Of a stretch of 22,869 bases of DNA, positions 1-6,916 are shown in pieces; within the stretch, counting starts at the first letter, position 1, and every line of letters starts with the position of its first letter. A program made the translations under genes and the position numbers. Where the stretch lies: the IMG/VR virus record IMGVR_UViG_3300027749_000493, positions 1 to 22,869 of that record; one strand, given 5' to 3'. The notes beneath the pieces were generated by a model. It ran no database searches and was not told the origin of the DNA. It worked only from the letters and a program-made list of their open reading frames with translations. This DNA comes from a virus.

Positions 1-703
1 ATTTTATCGTTTGACCTCCACTTCCTGTAATTAAATAGCTTGGAACAGATAATGTAGTTAATGTTATTTGAGTGCCACTTGCAGCAACGCTTATAAACCC
101 ACTATAAAAATTATTAGCAGTTAAGTTGCTTGCTATTGTATCTACTGTTAAACCGTTTGTGTACCCTATTTTATTCATTCCATTCCAATATGTTATAGGC
201 ACAACAGATGATGTAATAGTAGGTGAGTTGCCAGTAATACTACCCTTTGCATTTATTGCATTATAAATATTTGTTCTTGATGTATCAGAGCGGTATTTTG
301 TGTAATATATTGTATTGCTATCAGTATTATTAACTTTCAAAGCTAAGTTATTTTTTATTTTAGAACTATCCCACCTTTTTTGAATACTGTCTTTTATATC
401 TGTTGAGCTGTCATATTTTGATAAAAAATATGTAGGCTTACCTGTAATGATATTCCAACTAGGTGCGGCGCCTTGATTTACACCAATCCAATAAGTGCCG
501 TTACCCATATAAAGGTTATTTCCAACCTCTGCAATACCGCTCTTTGAATATATAGTGTCGGTTGGTATTCTCAATACTTTATTAGCCCATATTCTAGGGT
601 ATTGAATGCCGTATGTATTTGGGTACTTAGTGTACTTTGTTGTGTCGTCGCTTTGCCCAAAACAAATAATTGGAAGTAAGAATAGTATAATTATTTTTTT
701 CAT
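1..703 (-). CDS. Fibre-like protein with N-terminal signal peptide (3' end cut by window edge)
   Basis: The frame starts with ATG at 703 and stays open for 234 codons to the window edge, so the C-terminus is missing. Residues 1-16 form a typical export signal: two lysines, a hydrophobic core (IIILFLLPII) and a likely signal peptidase I cut at CFG/Q, a form common in Bacteroidota. The Cys at 14 is preceded by Ile, so a lipoprotein reading is less likely. The mature part is rich in Thr, Ser, Asn, Tyr and Gly, with strand-like stretches such as YWIGVNQGAAPSW and SVVPITYWNG, which suits a tail fibre or other beta-rich structural protein. The gene starts 3 bases after the stop of the minor structural gene, at the end of the head-connector block, where phage fibres often sit. 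No family was recognised; the fibre role is inferred from composition and position. Confidence 0.72.
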   Translation of the reverse strand, partial: MKKIIILFLLPIICFGQSDDTTKYTKYPNTYGIQYPRIWANKVLRIPTDTIYSKSGIAEVGNNLYMGNGTYWIGVNQGAAPSWNIITGKPTYFLSKYDSSTDIKDSIQKRWDSSKIKNNLALKVNNTDSNTIYYTKYRSDTSRTNIYNAINAKGSITGNSPTITSSVVPITYWNGMNKIGYTNGLTVDTIASNLTANNFYSGFISVAASGTQITLTTLSVPSYLITGSGGQTIK

Positions 704-706
704 AAA

Positions 707-1429
707 TTAGTAGTTTCTGTATAACAATAAGAACCTTTCGCCAGGTACAGCTTCAGTATTTACTTCTAATCCTAAAGTTATAGTATTGCCATCAAATATA
801 AACTCAGTAGTATTCGGGTTGTTAGATACTTCATACTGTACCATACTTTCACGTGTCAATAATAGTAATTTTTTACCAACTATTTCGGGAATATTTAAAA
901 CATTACCTTCGCCGCCATTACTTATGTATATCATATCATTTACATATTTTGTGTCTTGGTCAATATATATAGGTGTATTTGTAAATGGAATTGCGCACTT
1001 GTCACGATTAAATATTACTTTAATAGTAAAGTCAACCGTAACTCCTGCAATAAAATCATTCTCATTCTCAACTACAAATTGTGTTGGATTATCACTGCTA
1101 AATCGCCAATCTATATAAATAAATGATGATAGTTGCGCAATTAAATCAATAGCAATTAACATGCAGTCGCTAAAAACGTCTTGCTCATTTAGTTTAGTAT
1201 CGCCTGCCAAATGAACTAAGTCTAGTATATATAATCTAAATGAGTACGATGTGCTTTTATCGGTAATAGATATACTACCACTACCATTGTCAGATAAGAA
1301 AGCCGAAGGATAAAGGGTTGTTTTATTTACTAAAAAGTCTGTCACTAATCCCTTGTAGCAGTTTCTTATCTGCCTGTGAGATTGTGTTACATCTTTTATT
1401 CGCTTTATTATCTGATTGTAAGTATTCAT
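707..1429 (-). CDS. Minor structural / tail-completion-like protein
   Basis: This 240-residue protein starts MNTYNQIIKRIKDV, an N-terminus like that of minor structural proteins found after the connector gene in Bacteroidota prophages. The first ~145 residues look like an alpha/beta domain ending near RDKCAIPF. The remaining ~95 residues look like an added beta domain (KLLLLTRESMVQYEV, then GERFLLLYRNY), similar in style to short particle-surface modules. It lies between the connector and the fibre-like gene, which suggests a neck, tail-completion or decoration role. Its first 107 bases overlap a short gene in another frame (1323-1487). The ATG at 1429 is kept because the N-terminal segment matches the family style and no later Met gives a sensible start. 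The function is inferred from position and general resemblance only. Confidence 0.75.
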   Translation of the reverse strand: MNTYNQIIKRIKDVTQSHRQIRNCYKGLVTDFLVNKTTLYPSAFLSDNGSGSISITDKSTSYSFRLYILDLVHLAGDTKLNEQDVFSDCMLIAIDLIAQLSSFIYIDWRFSSDNPTQFVVENENDFIAGVTVDFTIKVIFNRDKCAIPFTNTPIYIDQDTKYVNDMIYISNGGEGNVLNIPEIVGKKLLLLTRESMVQYEVSNNPNTTEFIFDGNTITLGLEVNTEAVPGERFLLLYRNY

Positions 1430-1487
1430 TTTTTTGTAAGTATAATTTTAGCTTTTCTTGATTCTTTATATTTGTTTTTTTACTCAT
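1323..1487 (-). CDS. Small basic protein overlapping the next gene
   Basis: This is a 54-codon frame starting with ATG at 1487, one base after the connector stop (1489-1491), the same tight spacing as elsewhere in the operon. The product starts MSKKTNIKNQEKLKL, is rich in Lys, Gln and Asn, ends DKKLLQGISDRLFSK, and is probably mostly helical. Its last 107 bases are shared in a +1 frame with the start of the 240-residue gene. A longer version from 1574 would run deep into the connector gene and is not preferred. It is not recognised. It may be a true small gene, or a leader that couples translation of the connector to the next gene. The spacing argues for it; the large overlap argues against it. 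Confidence 0.45.
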   Translation of the reverse strand: MSKKTNIKNQEKLKLYLQKNEYLQSDNKANKRCNTISQADKKLLQGISDRLFSK

Positions 1488-1488
1488 A

Positions 1489-2103
1489 TCAGCTTTGATA
1501 TGGCTGACCGTTAAATCCGCCGGGGTTACAAAATGGGTTATCTGGTTTTCTATGCCCGTCACCGTATTCGTCAAATGTTCCCAAATACATAGGCATTGTG
1601 AATGTTCTCATTTCGGGTACAACTGTATCTATTGTCATACCCGGATTAAGGTATTCTGTAAACATTTGTGGAGCGTTTTGAATGATATACAATTTCATTC
1701 TATTACCATAGTATTCAGCCTTTTTCAAATAGTTTTGTGATATAGCCACTAATTCACTCATTGAGGGTAACTCCGTATCTTGCCCTTGCTTTCTAACAAC
1801 GCCTTTATTCCAAAGTTGATAGCTAATATTAACCGGTAACTCTGAAAGAGTGTAGTACATTAAAGCGTCTACTAGATAATTGTCTAAAAGGTTTTTATAA
1901 TTTACATTATCCCCATTACTGATTGTTCCGTCACTTATAATTGTTTGAAACTTATTATAAAGTCTTGTTCCAAGTATAGGCAATATCTTACTATCCTGTG
2001 CAAATTTTATTTCTGGATAAATTAATTGGGGGTCTATGTTGCCGTGTATGGCAGTTCGCTCCTTAATCATTGTATCAGATATGAATAGAATATTCAAGCT
2101 CAT
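1489..2103 (-). CDS. Head-tail connector (adaptor) protein, DUF6712-like
   Basis: The 204-residue product begins MSLNILFISDTMIKERTAIH, followed by a GNIDPQLIYPEIKFAQD stretch and LPILGTRLYNKFQ. This pattern is that of head-completion/connector proteins of Bacteroidota phages, which form a ring under the portal and join head to tail. A helical core (LLDNYLVDALMYYTLSELP) fits the all-alpha connector fold. The C-terminal ~45 residues are rich in Pro, Gly and Asn and look disordered (NPFCNPGGFNGQPYQS). It starts 10 bases after the portal stop, and connectors normally follow the portal directly. The family assignment is from recalled sequence style. Confidence 0.75.
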   Translation of the reverse strand: MSLNILFISDTMIKERTAIHGNIDPQLIYPEIKFAQDSKILPILGTRLYNKFQTIISDGTISNGDNVNYKNLLDNYLVDALMYYTLSELPVNISYQLWNKGVVRKQGQDTELPSMSELVAISQNYLKKAEYYGNRMKLYIIQNAPQMFTEYLNPGMTIDTVVPEMRTFTMPMYLGTFDEYGDGHRKPDNPFCNPGGFNGQPYQS

Positions 2104-2113
2104 AGTCCTTTAT

Positions 2114-4180
2114 TTATTTTTTTACTACAATATTAGATTGCCATCTATGCCTGCAATAGGGTGTAATCAATCCGTCCTTGTGTCTCCAAAAACCTCCGCG
2201 TCTATCAAATACACTATAGCCTAGCCTTTCGCTTATTTTTTCAATATCCTTTCGAGAATAGAACCTATTAAGTTGCATCATCTTTGCACAAAATGGACGG
2301 TTACGGCTGTCTTCTGGTCCATCATACGAGTACATAATTTTCACCGTATCAAGTGGCGTTTTTTTAATCGGCGGTATATCTGCCGTTGGCGGTACTTTAC
2401 GTATTACTTGTACATCTTCGCCTATCGTTGTAGTGGTTGCCTCAATATAGCCTTTTGCTTCAAATTGTTTTAATTTGCTTTCAACAAAGCTAACTGACTG
2501 CCCAATATTTTTTGCAATAACCTCAGGCGTAATTTTAGGGTCTTTTTTTAGTAAGTCTAGTATTTTACTTTCAGTAATAGTTAAATCTGTAGCCGTTTTA
2601 AATGCCTCTTGTATATATATATCTTCATCATCTATAGCATCTCCCAACTGTGAAAAACCTACCTTCTTTGATTTTAAAATATCGTAGTCAATTTTACTTT
2701 CACCGCAACTATCGAACATTCCTATTATGGTACTTTCTTGCTCTTCAAATGCCATAGCCTGCATTGGCTGTATGCCTAATAAATCATTAATGTCACTTTC
2801 GGCTAATCCATAACCTGTACGTAACATTGCCTTAGCCGCAACCTCTGTTAGCTGACCTTTAGAATATTGGCGAATAATTCGCATAACTTGCTGATGCTGC
2901 TTTGCAGTTAGGTTGCGAATAGCATCGTTTGACTGTGGCAAATCAGATACAGCCTGAACTTCATTACTAGGTTTTATTGCTATTGGCGAGCTTGATGTTA
3001 AGCTACCAATATTTTGTAGCTCCCACATTTCTTTTGGTATGCCCAATTTTTCAAATACAAATTCCTTTGGTAAAGCATTTATTACGTCCTTAACATCGAA
3101 CTGAATACCTATCGGGTCTATTTGCGATAACTCATACTTCTGTCCTGCCCAAATAGAGCAACCCAGTATAAAGTTAAACTCTTTAGATGTACTTATTGCC
3201 TTAGGCTTTGCATAGGTATTTACAAATGCTTCATAGCTTGTTTTAAGCTCTGTTATACCGCCTAATTGCCCCTCTGTTTTTATACCAAATAACATTGGAG
3301 ATGTTACTTTGTGACCGCTAAAAATCTCTTGTTGGCACAAATTATTAAGCCCGTCCATGTGCTTATCTAAATCACTCGCTGATAAGTCATCTATTTGAAC
3401 TGCTTTATTGTTAGCGTTCCCGTTGAACACCATAAAGAACTTGCCCGCATTTTCGCTGCCTGAAAACTTCTTTTCTAGTCGCGCCTCAATCTCTCTTTTT
3501 TTGTCATCTGTTGGTTCGCCTGTGAAAAATTGTATCATTTTTGAAGGCATCATGCCATTTCTGATACAGCTTAAATAGTACTTACTAATTTCAATATCGG
3601 TTTCAATGTAATTATTTGAACCAATATACATTGGAAGTGGGTAATATTTAACGTTTGGTCTATACTCAGCGAAAGAGTATATTTGTGAGCCAACTGGATT
3701 ATAGTGGTTAAACTCCTCAATATATCTTTCATCTTGCTTGTTTAGTAAATCCCAATTCTCTTTATAATAATAACCTTTACTTTTACCTTTTCGTAAGCTA
3801 GTATAATCTACATGATATATTTCGCATACTTGACCACGTTGATTATATATTAATTCTACATACCAACCTCCAAATATTTCCCTATCTAGTATGCATTTTT
3901 TAGCTATATCGTTTAGGCTTTCTTCAAGTCTATTAACAATAAAGTCTCCATTTTCAAATCCCCCTCCAAATATGTAGTCTGCCTTTCCAGTAACTATAGC
4001 GTTATGCTTACTTGACTTATTGAATAGATATGTTAAATATTGAGGGTAATCGTTTTTCTCTCCATATTTAATATAGTCCTTATTTCGCTCTTCTTTAAAT
4101 CTTGGCACTCTGCTGTCCGCAAATTTTAAAACTAAAAGTTCAGGTGATGCGCCGCTATCTTTAATTATATTACTATCCAT
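2114..4180 (-). CDS. Portal protein with C-terminal winged-helix-like and MuF-like segments
   Basis: The portal is the dodecameric ring at the capsid vertex through which the terminase pumps DNA. The first ~400 residues fit a Bacteroidota phage portal: YGEKNDYPQYLTYLFNKSSK near the N-terminus, AIVTGKADYIFGGGF, then QQEIFSGHKVTSPMLFGI in the region that usually precedes the portal crown. Two extra parts follow. Residues ~533-580 look like a winged helix (TESKILDLLKKDPKITPEVI, then SKLKQFEAKGYIEA). Residues ~614-688 carry Cys and His in PFCAKMMQLNRFYSRKDI and end with PYCRHRWQS, like the C-terminus of MuF-type minor head proteins. I chose ATG 4180 (MDSNIIKD, 688 aa): the frame is open back to 4231, but that start would overlap the upstream gene by 59 bases, against 8 bases here. 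Confidence 0.86.
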   Translation of the reverse strand: MDSNIIKDSGASPELLVLKFADSRVPRFKEERNKDYIKYGEKNDYPQYLTYLFNKSSKHNAIVTGKADYIFGGGFENGDFIVNRLEESLNDIAKKCILDREIFGGWYVELIYNQRGQVCEIYHVDYTSLRKGKSKGYYYKENWDLLNKQDERYIEEFNHYNPVGSQIYSFAEYRPNVKYYPLPMYIGSNNYIETDIEISKYYLSCIRNGMMPSKMIQFFTGEPTDDKKREIEARLEKKFSGSENAGKFFMVFNGNANNKAVQIDDLSASDLDKHMDGLNNLCQQEIFSGHKVTSPMLFGIKTEGQLGGITELKTSYEAFVNTYAKPKAISTSKEFNFILGCSIWAGQKYELSQIDPIGIQFDVKDVINALPKEFVFEKLGIPKEMWELQNIGSLTSSSPIAIKPSNEVQAVSDLPQSNDAIRNLTAKQHQQVMRIIRQYSKGQLTEVAAKAMLRTGYGLAESDINDLLGIQPMQAMAFEEQESTIIGMFDSCGESKIDYDILKSKKVGFSQLGDAIDDEDIYIQEAFKTATDLTITESKILDLLKKDPKITPEVIAKNIGQSVSFVESKLKQFEAKGYIEATTTTIGEDVQVIRKVPPTADIPPIKKTPLDTVKIMYSYDGPEDSRNRPFCAKMMQLNRFYSRKDIEKISERLGYSVFDRRGGFWRHKDGLITPYCRHRWQSNIVVKK

Positions 4181-4532
4181 TGTAAGTCTTAAATGATGTT
4201 GAAGTATTGTATTTTGTAAAGGCAAAATCAATACCTCTATTTAATATAAGTTTGCCAAATTCTAAAATGATACCTGTTTGTTGCTCTGTTACAACGTAAT
4301 GCCACTCGCCTACTTGGTAGCTGCCAAATATTGATATAGGGCTTATCTCAAATTCATTGTATCTATTCTGGTAATTACTAAAGTCATCATCTGGTATTTT
4401 ACTAAATGATACTACGTCTTTAGTTACCGTATGAGTAAAGTTAAACTCATAGATAGGCTCTGGAATAGTTGTTAATTCCGTTAGTGTTAATATAATCCTT
4501 TCGCTTGCACTATCTATCTTAAACTCTAACAT
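4173..4532 (-). CDS. Small structural protein of unknown role, upstream of portal
   Basis: This 119-residue protein is beta-rich: MLEFKIDSASERIILTLTEL, then FNFTHTVTKDVVSFSKIPDD, SYQVGEWHYVVTEQQTG and ILEFGKLILNRG. Proteins of this style occur among the structural genes of Bacteroidota phages, where a GEWHY-like motif in a small beta domain recurs, but I cannot name the family. It is the first gene after the strong terminator at 4573-4604, so it probably heads the portal transcript, and its 3' end overlaps the portal start by 8 bases. The location suggests a head decoration, neck or tail-related component. No promoter matching the Bacteroidota consensus could be picked out in the A/T-rich 4533-4572 stretch. 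Confidence 0.68.
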   Translation of the reverse strand: MLEFKIDSASERIILTLTELTTIPEPIYEFNFTHTVTKDVVSFSKIPDDDFSNYQNRYNEFEISPISIFGSYQVGEWHYVVTEQQTGIILEFGKLILNRGIDFAFTKYNTSTSFKTYNG

Positions 4533-4572
4533 CTATTTATAAATGTAATTAATTGCATTTTGTTTCAAAATA

Positions 4573-4604
4573 AAAAACCTCACTAAGTTAATAGTGAGGT
4601 TTTT
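4573..4604 (-). terminator. Strong rho-independent terminator after the tail-tube gene
   Basis: The two arms at 4573-4585 and 4592-4604 are perfectly complementary over 13 bases (core CCTCACTA / TAGTGAGG) around a 6-base loop. The minus-strand transcript has a U run after the 3' arm (six A on the plus strand at 4572-4577, part of it in the stem). The structure is symmetric and could stop transcription either way, but all genes here read leftward. It closes the capsid/tail-tube transcript just before the portal block. Confidence 0.88.
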
Positions 4605-4625
4605 ATAAATGTGTCTTAAATTAAT

Positions 4626-5138
4626 CTATGATTGTAAGGTAGCTTGTGTTGAGCTGTCAACAAAAGGGGCTAGATCTACTTCGTTGCCTACTAATGTCAA
4701 TGTGTACCCATTTCTATCTCCCCATGCTGTACCTGTAGCTGCTTTAGCAGTAGTAAGCATTAAACCTTGTATCCGACCATATAGCTTACCTACTCCATTA
4801 TTATCAATTGCAACAGCTACAAGTCTATTCTTACCAATTAAAAGTAACTCATTTCTAACAGAAGCCTGCTGCTTGTTTAAAATAATAGTACCCGTTTGAG
4901 TAACGTATAAAGTACCATTTTGACGATTACCTGTTAGGTCTTCTTCAAATGTAGACGTATCTAATTCTAATTGATACTTTCTAAATATTTTACCCGTTGC
5001 CTTAGTAATAGCAGTAATAGTTCCGCTACTTTCAGTAATATTAGTGATGTTGCCTAATTCTATTAGGTATATTACTTTTAAACCGCCTATGTTATCTCGG
5101 CAATCTAAATTAAAGTCTTGTGTTAATGCACATGGCAT
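4626..5138 (-). CDS. Probable major tail tube protein
   Basis: The 170-residue product starts MPCALTQDFNLDCRDNIGG, with Cys at 3 and 13, and continues KVIYLIELGNITNITESSG, a start seen in probable tail-tube proteins of Bacteroidota siphoviruses. The rest is strand-rich with turns (LELDTSTFEEDLTGNRQNG, NELLLIGKNRLVAVAIDNNG, GYTLTLVGNEVDLAPF), as expected of the beta-sandwich tail tube that stacks as hexamers around the tape measure. It follows the major capsid gene and is closed by a strong terminator, which fits a high-copy virion protein. An alternative is a capsid decoration protein, since it sits next to the capsid rather than next to the tape measure. Confidence 0.72.
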   Translation of the reverse strand: MPCALTQDFNLDCRDNIGGLKVIYLIELGNITNITESSGTITAITKATGKIFRKYQLELDTSTFEEDLTGNRQNGTLYVTQTGTIILNKQQASVRNELLLIGKNRLVAVAIDNNGVGKLYGRIQGLMLTTAKAATGTAWGDRNGYTLTLVGNEVDLAPFVDSSTQATLQS

Positions 5139-5152
5139 AGTATATAATTTTT

Positions 5153-5180
5153 AAAAAGGGAGCAGCCTCTCAGCTACCCC
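5153..5180 (-). terminator. Weak intergenic terminator/attenuator after major capsid gene
   Basis: In the 50-base gap after the capsid stop, GGGAGC (5158-5163) pairs with GCT and CCC (5173-5175, 5178-5180) with a 2-base bulge and a 9-base loop. On the minus strand the hairpin is followed by five U (A run at 5153-5157). It is probably leaky and would leave more capsid than tail-tube message. The bulge and short stem lower certainty. Confidence 0.5.
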
Positions 5181-5188
5181 CTAATGAA

Positions 5189-6163
5189 TTAAACTAATTT
5201 GAATGATACGACTTGGTCAGGGAATGCAACATTTACACCTTGTTTAAATTGAGCTTTAAAGCGGATGTAATCTTTAAATTGGTCTTGCATCATAACGAAT
5301 GTATCTTCTTCATTCTCCATATCTACTCCTAAGTAGAAGTTAGGCATGTAAGTAGAGAATAACCTGTTTGTACCGTCCAAACCGTGAACCGCTGTAAGTT
5401 TGTAGTTTGTACCTGGTATGATAACCACACCATTTGCAGCACTTACTTCACTTCCTTCTGGTGCAAAGTTGAATAAATTTTGGTCTGTAAATGCATTTAT
5501 AAATTTGTTAAACACATCCCACCCACAGAATATACGAATATCATCTCTACCTGTTACATCCGCTGGTAATGCTAACCACATTGCATTTATAACCGATTTA
5601 ACGTTTGCAATAGTAATTCCCACTGCTGTTGTGATAGCCGTTCCTATACCGCCTAGAATACCGTTAGCAGTTACGGCTACTGTACTTGCATCAATTAATT
5701 TGATTAAGCCATCGAACTTATTAAGGTTAGCGTTAACGCTTGACAAATCACCCTGCCATAATGCAATCTCATCTTGTTTTGCAATTGTTGCCGCTTTTAA
5801 ATCGGTGTATTCTTTCTCGAAAGCTAAGGTATCTTCGTAAGAACCTTTAACCATCGACTTACTTAGAAAAGTTCTACGCAAATCCTTTACACAAATATCT
5901 TCTACTACTGCAATGTTACCTACTGTAACTTGTCTTTGAGTAATCGAAGTAGTGCCACTAGATACTCTAGTACATCCTGCTCCACTTTGAAAAATTGCAT
6001 CGGTTGCTAGAACATTAATTTGTTCAGCGAATTTAATGCCCGTTAATACATTACCTTCTTCGCTAATTAAAGAGGCCGTTCTTGAACCAAATAAACTACG
6101 AGCTACGAGTAAATTTTCGTTTTCAATAACGTAACTTACAAGGGTTGATACATCAAATGCCAT
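5189..6163 (-). CDS. Major capsid protein
   Basis: The 324-residue protein starts MAFDVSTLVSYVIENENLL and continues VARSLFGSRTASLISEEG, the N-terminal pattern of Bacteroidota phage major capsid proteins that probably take the HK97 fold. Downstream features fit: VVEDICVKDLRRTFLSKSM, a long helix-like stretch (EDTLAFEKEYTDLKAATIAK) that could be the spine helix, and a C-terminus with VMMQDQFKDYIRFKAQFKQG before VAFPDQVVSFKLV. The length suits an HK97-type capsid subunit without a long delta domain. It directly follows the scaffold-like gene and precedes a terminator, as expected of a very abundant virion protein. The start is preceded by A-rich sequence with no Shine-Dalgarno motif, like other strong Bacteroidota starts. 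Confidence 0.9.
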   Translation of the reverse strand: MAFDVSTLVSYVIENENLLVARSLFGSRTASLISEEGNVLTGIKFAEQINVLATDAIFQSGAGCTRVSSGTTSITQRQVTVGNIAVVEDICVKDLRRTFLSKSMVKGSYEDTLAFEKEYTDLKAATIAKQDEIALWQGDLSSVNANLNKFDGLIKLIDASTVAVTANGILGGIGTAITTAVGITIANVKSVINAMWLALPADVTGRDDIRIFCGWDVFNKFINAFTDQNLFNFAPEGSEVSAANGVVIIPGTNYKLTAVHGLDGTNRLFSTYMPNFYLGVDMENEEDTFVMMQDQFKDYIRFKAQFKQGVNVAFPDQVVSFKLV

Positions 6164-6184
6164 GTTGTTAATTTTTAAGTTTTA

Positions 6185-6889
6185 TTAATTAATTTTTTTA
6201 CGTTTTTTTGCTTCTGAAATAGCCTCAGCCATTTTCTGCAACTGTGCTTCTTTTCTAGAATTAAATCCTTCTTTTTTATTTTCAGGTAGCGTTGCTGGTA
6301 TGGATGTAGGTACATTTGCAACCATTTCAACAAGCTCTAATACTTGCTTGCTAAATGCTTCTTGATTTGTTAATTTAGCTTCTAGTTCTAAAACTTTAGC
6401 CTTTAATGTATCTTGTGAGGCATACATTTGTTTCATGCTTTCTGGCGTAACAGCCGCAGGTTTAACTGGTACATCTGTAGTTGTAGGTGGTGGCGGAACC
6501 ATGCTTTCCTTTGCTGCTTCAATATCCACATCAGGTAATGGTTGACCTGCTCCCGTTCCGCTAGGGTTTGTAATATTTGTTATGCAACCTCCAGTAACAG
6601 TAAACCCGAAATCAGTACCCGTAACGTTGTAAGTGCCATCAGGATAAGGTGTTCCCATTGACTCGTCAGTAAATACATAATCATTAGCGTCAAGCCCTGC
6701 AATGCTATCATCTGAAATATCAGTATAAATTGGCATACCGCCGTCTACTGGATAGCCAACTAAATTAGCTGTCATTGCGGCTGGTGCGATATTATCCTTA
6801 GCTGCTAATGGTGCTGGACTTGGTGCTGGTGGCGGCGCTGTGTTAAATAGTGCTTTAATTGCTAGTAATTTCTCTTTAATACTCGACAT
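6185..6889 (-). CDS. Capsid scaffold-like protein
   Basis: The 234-residue protein has the layout of a scaffold. A Pro/Ala-rich linker follows a short N-terminal helix (TAPPPAPSPAPLAAKDN). Next comes a beta-rich middle with repeating turns (GGMPIYTDISDDSIAG, TPYPDGTYNVTGTDFGFTVT). A second Pro-rich linker (VPPPPTTTDVPVKPAAV) leads to a coiled-coil-like stretch (~160-200: QDTLKAKVLELEAKLTNQ) and a basic C-terminus (SEAKKRKKIN). Scaffolds guide capsid assembly through coiled-coil and basic ends and are then removed by the prohead protease. The gene lies between the protease and the major capsid protein, the standard order. The DGTY-type middle repeats occur in many Bacteroidota phage scaffold-like proteins. 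Confidence 0.78.
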   Translation of the reverse strand: MSSIKEKLLAIKALFNTAPPPAPSPAPLAAKDNIAPAAMTANLVGYPVDGGMPIYTDISDDSIAGLDANDYVFTDESMGTPYPDGTYNVTGTDFGFTVTGGCITNITNPSGTGAGQPLPDVDIEAAKESMVPPPPTTTDVPVKPAAVTPESMKQMYASQDTLKAKVLELEAKLTNQEAFSKQVLELVEMVANVPTSIPATLPENKKEGFNSRKEAQLQKMAEAISEAKKRKKIN

Positions 6890-6916
6890 AATTAGTTATC
6901 TCTTTATAATTAAATG

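Noticed and set aside
1420-1440. Programmed -1 frameshift at the A run joining the 54-codon frame to the next gene
   Set aside because: The next gene is in the +1 frame relative to the short gene, so a -1 slip on the A run would not enter it.
2114-4231. Longer portal start at 4231 (17 extra residues)
   Set aside because: The extra part overlaps the upstream gene by 59 bases and does not resemble portal N-termini; ATG 4180 overlaps by 8 bases.
5418-5840. Plus-strand open frame of 140 codons opposite the major capsid gene
   Set aside because: Lies fully inside a well-supported gene on the other strand and has no recognisable features; other plus-strand frames (786-1118, 4609-4899, 16757-17065, 17864-18133) were rejected on the same grounds.
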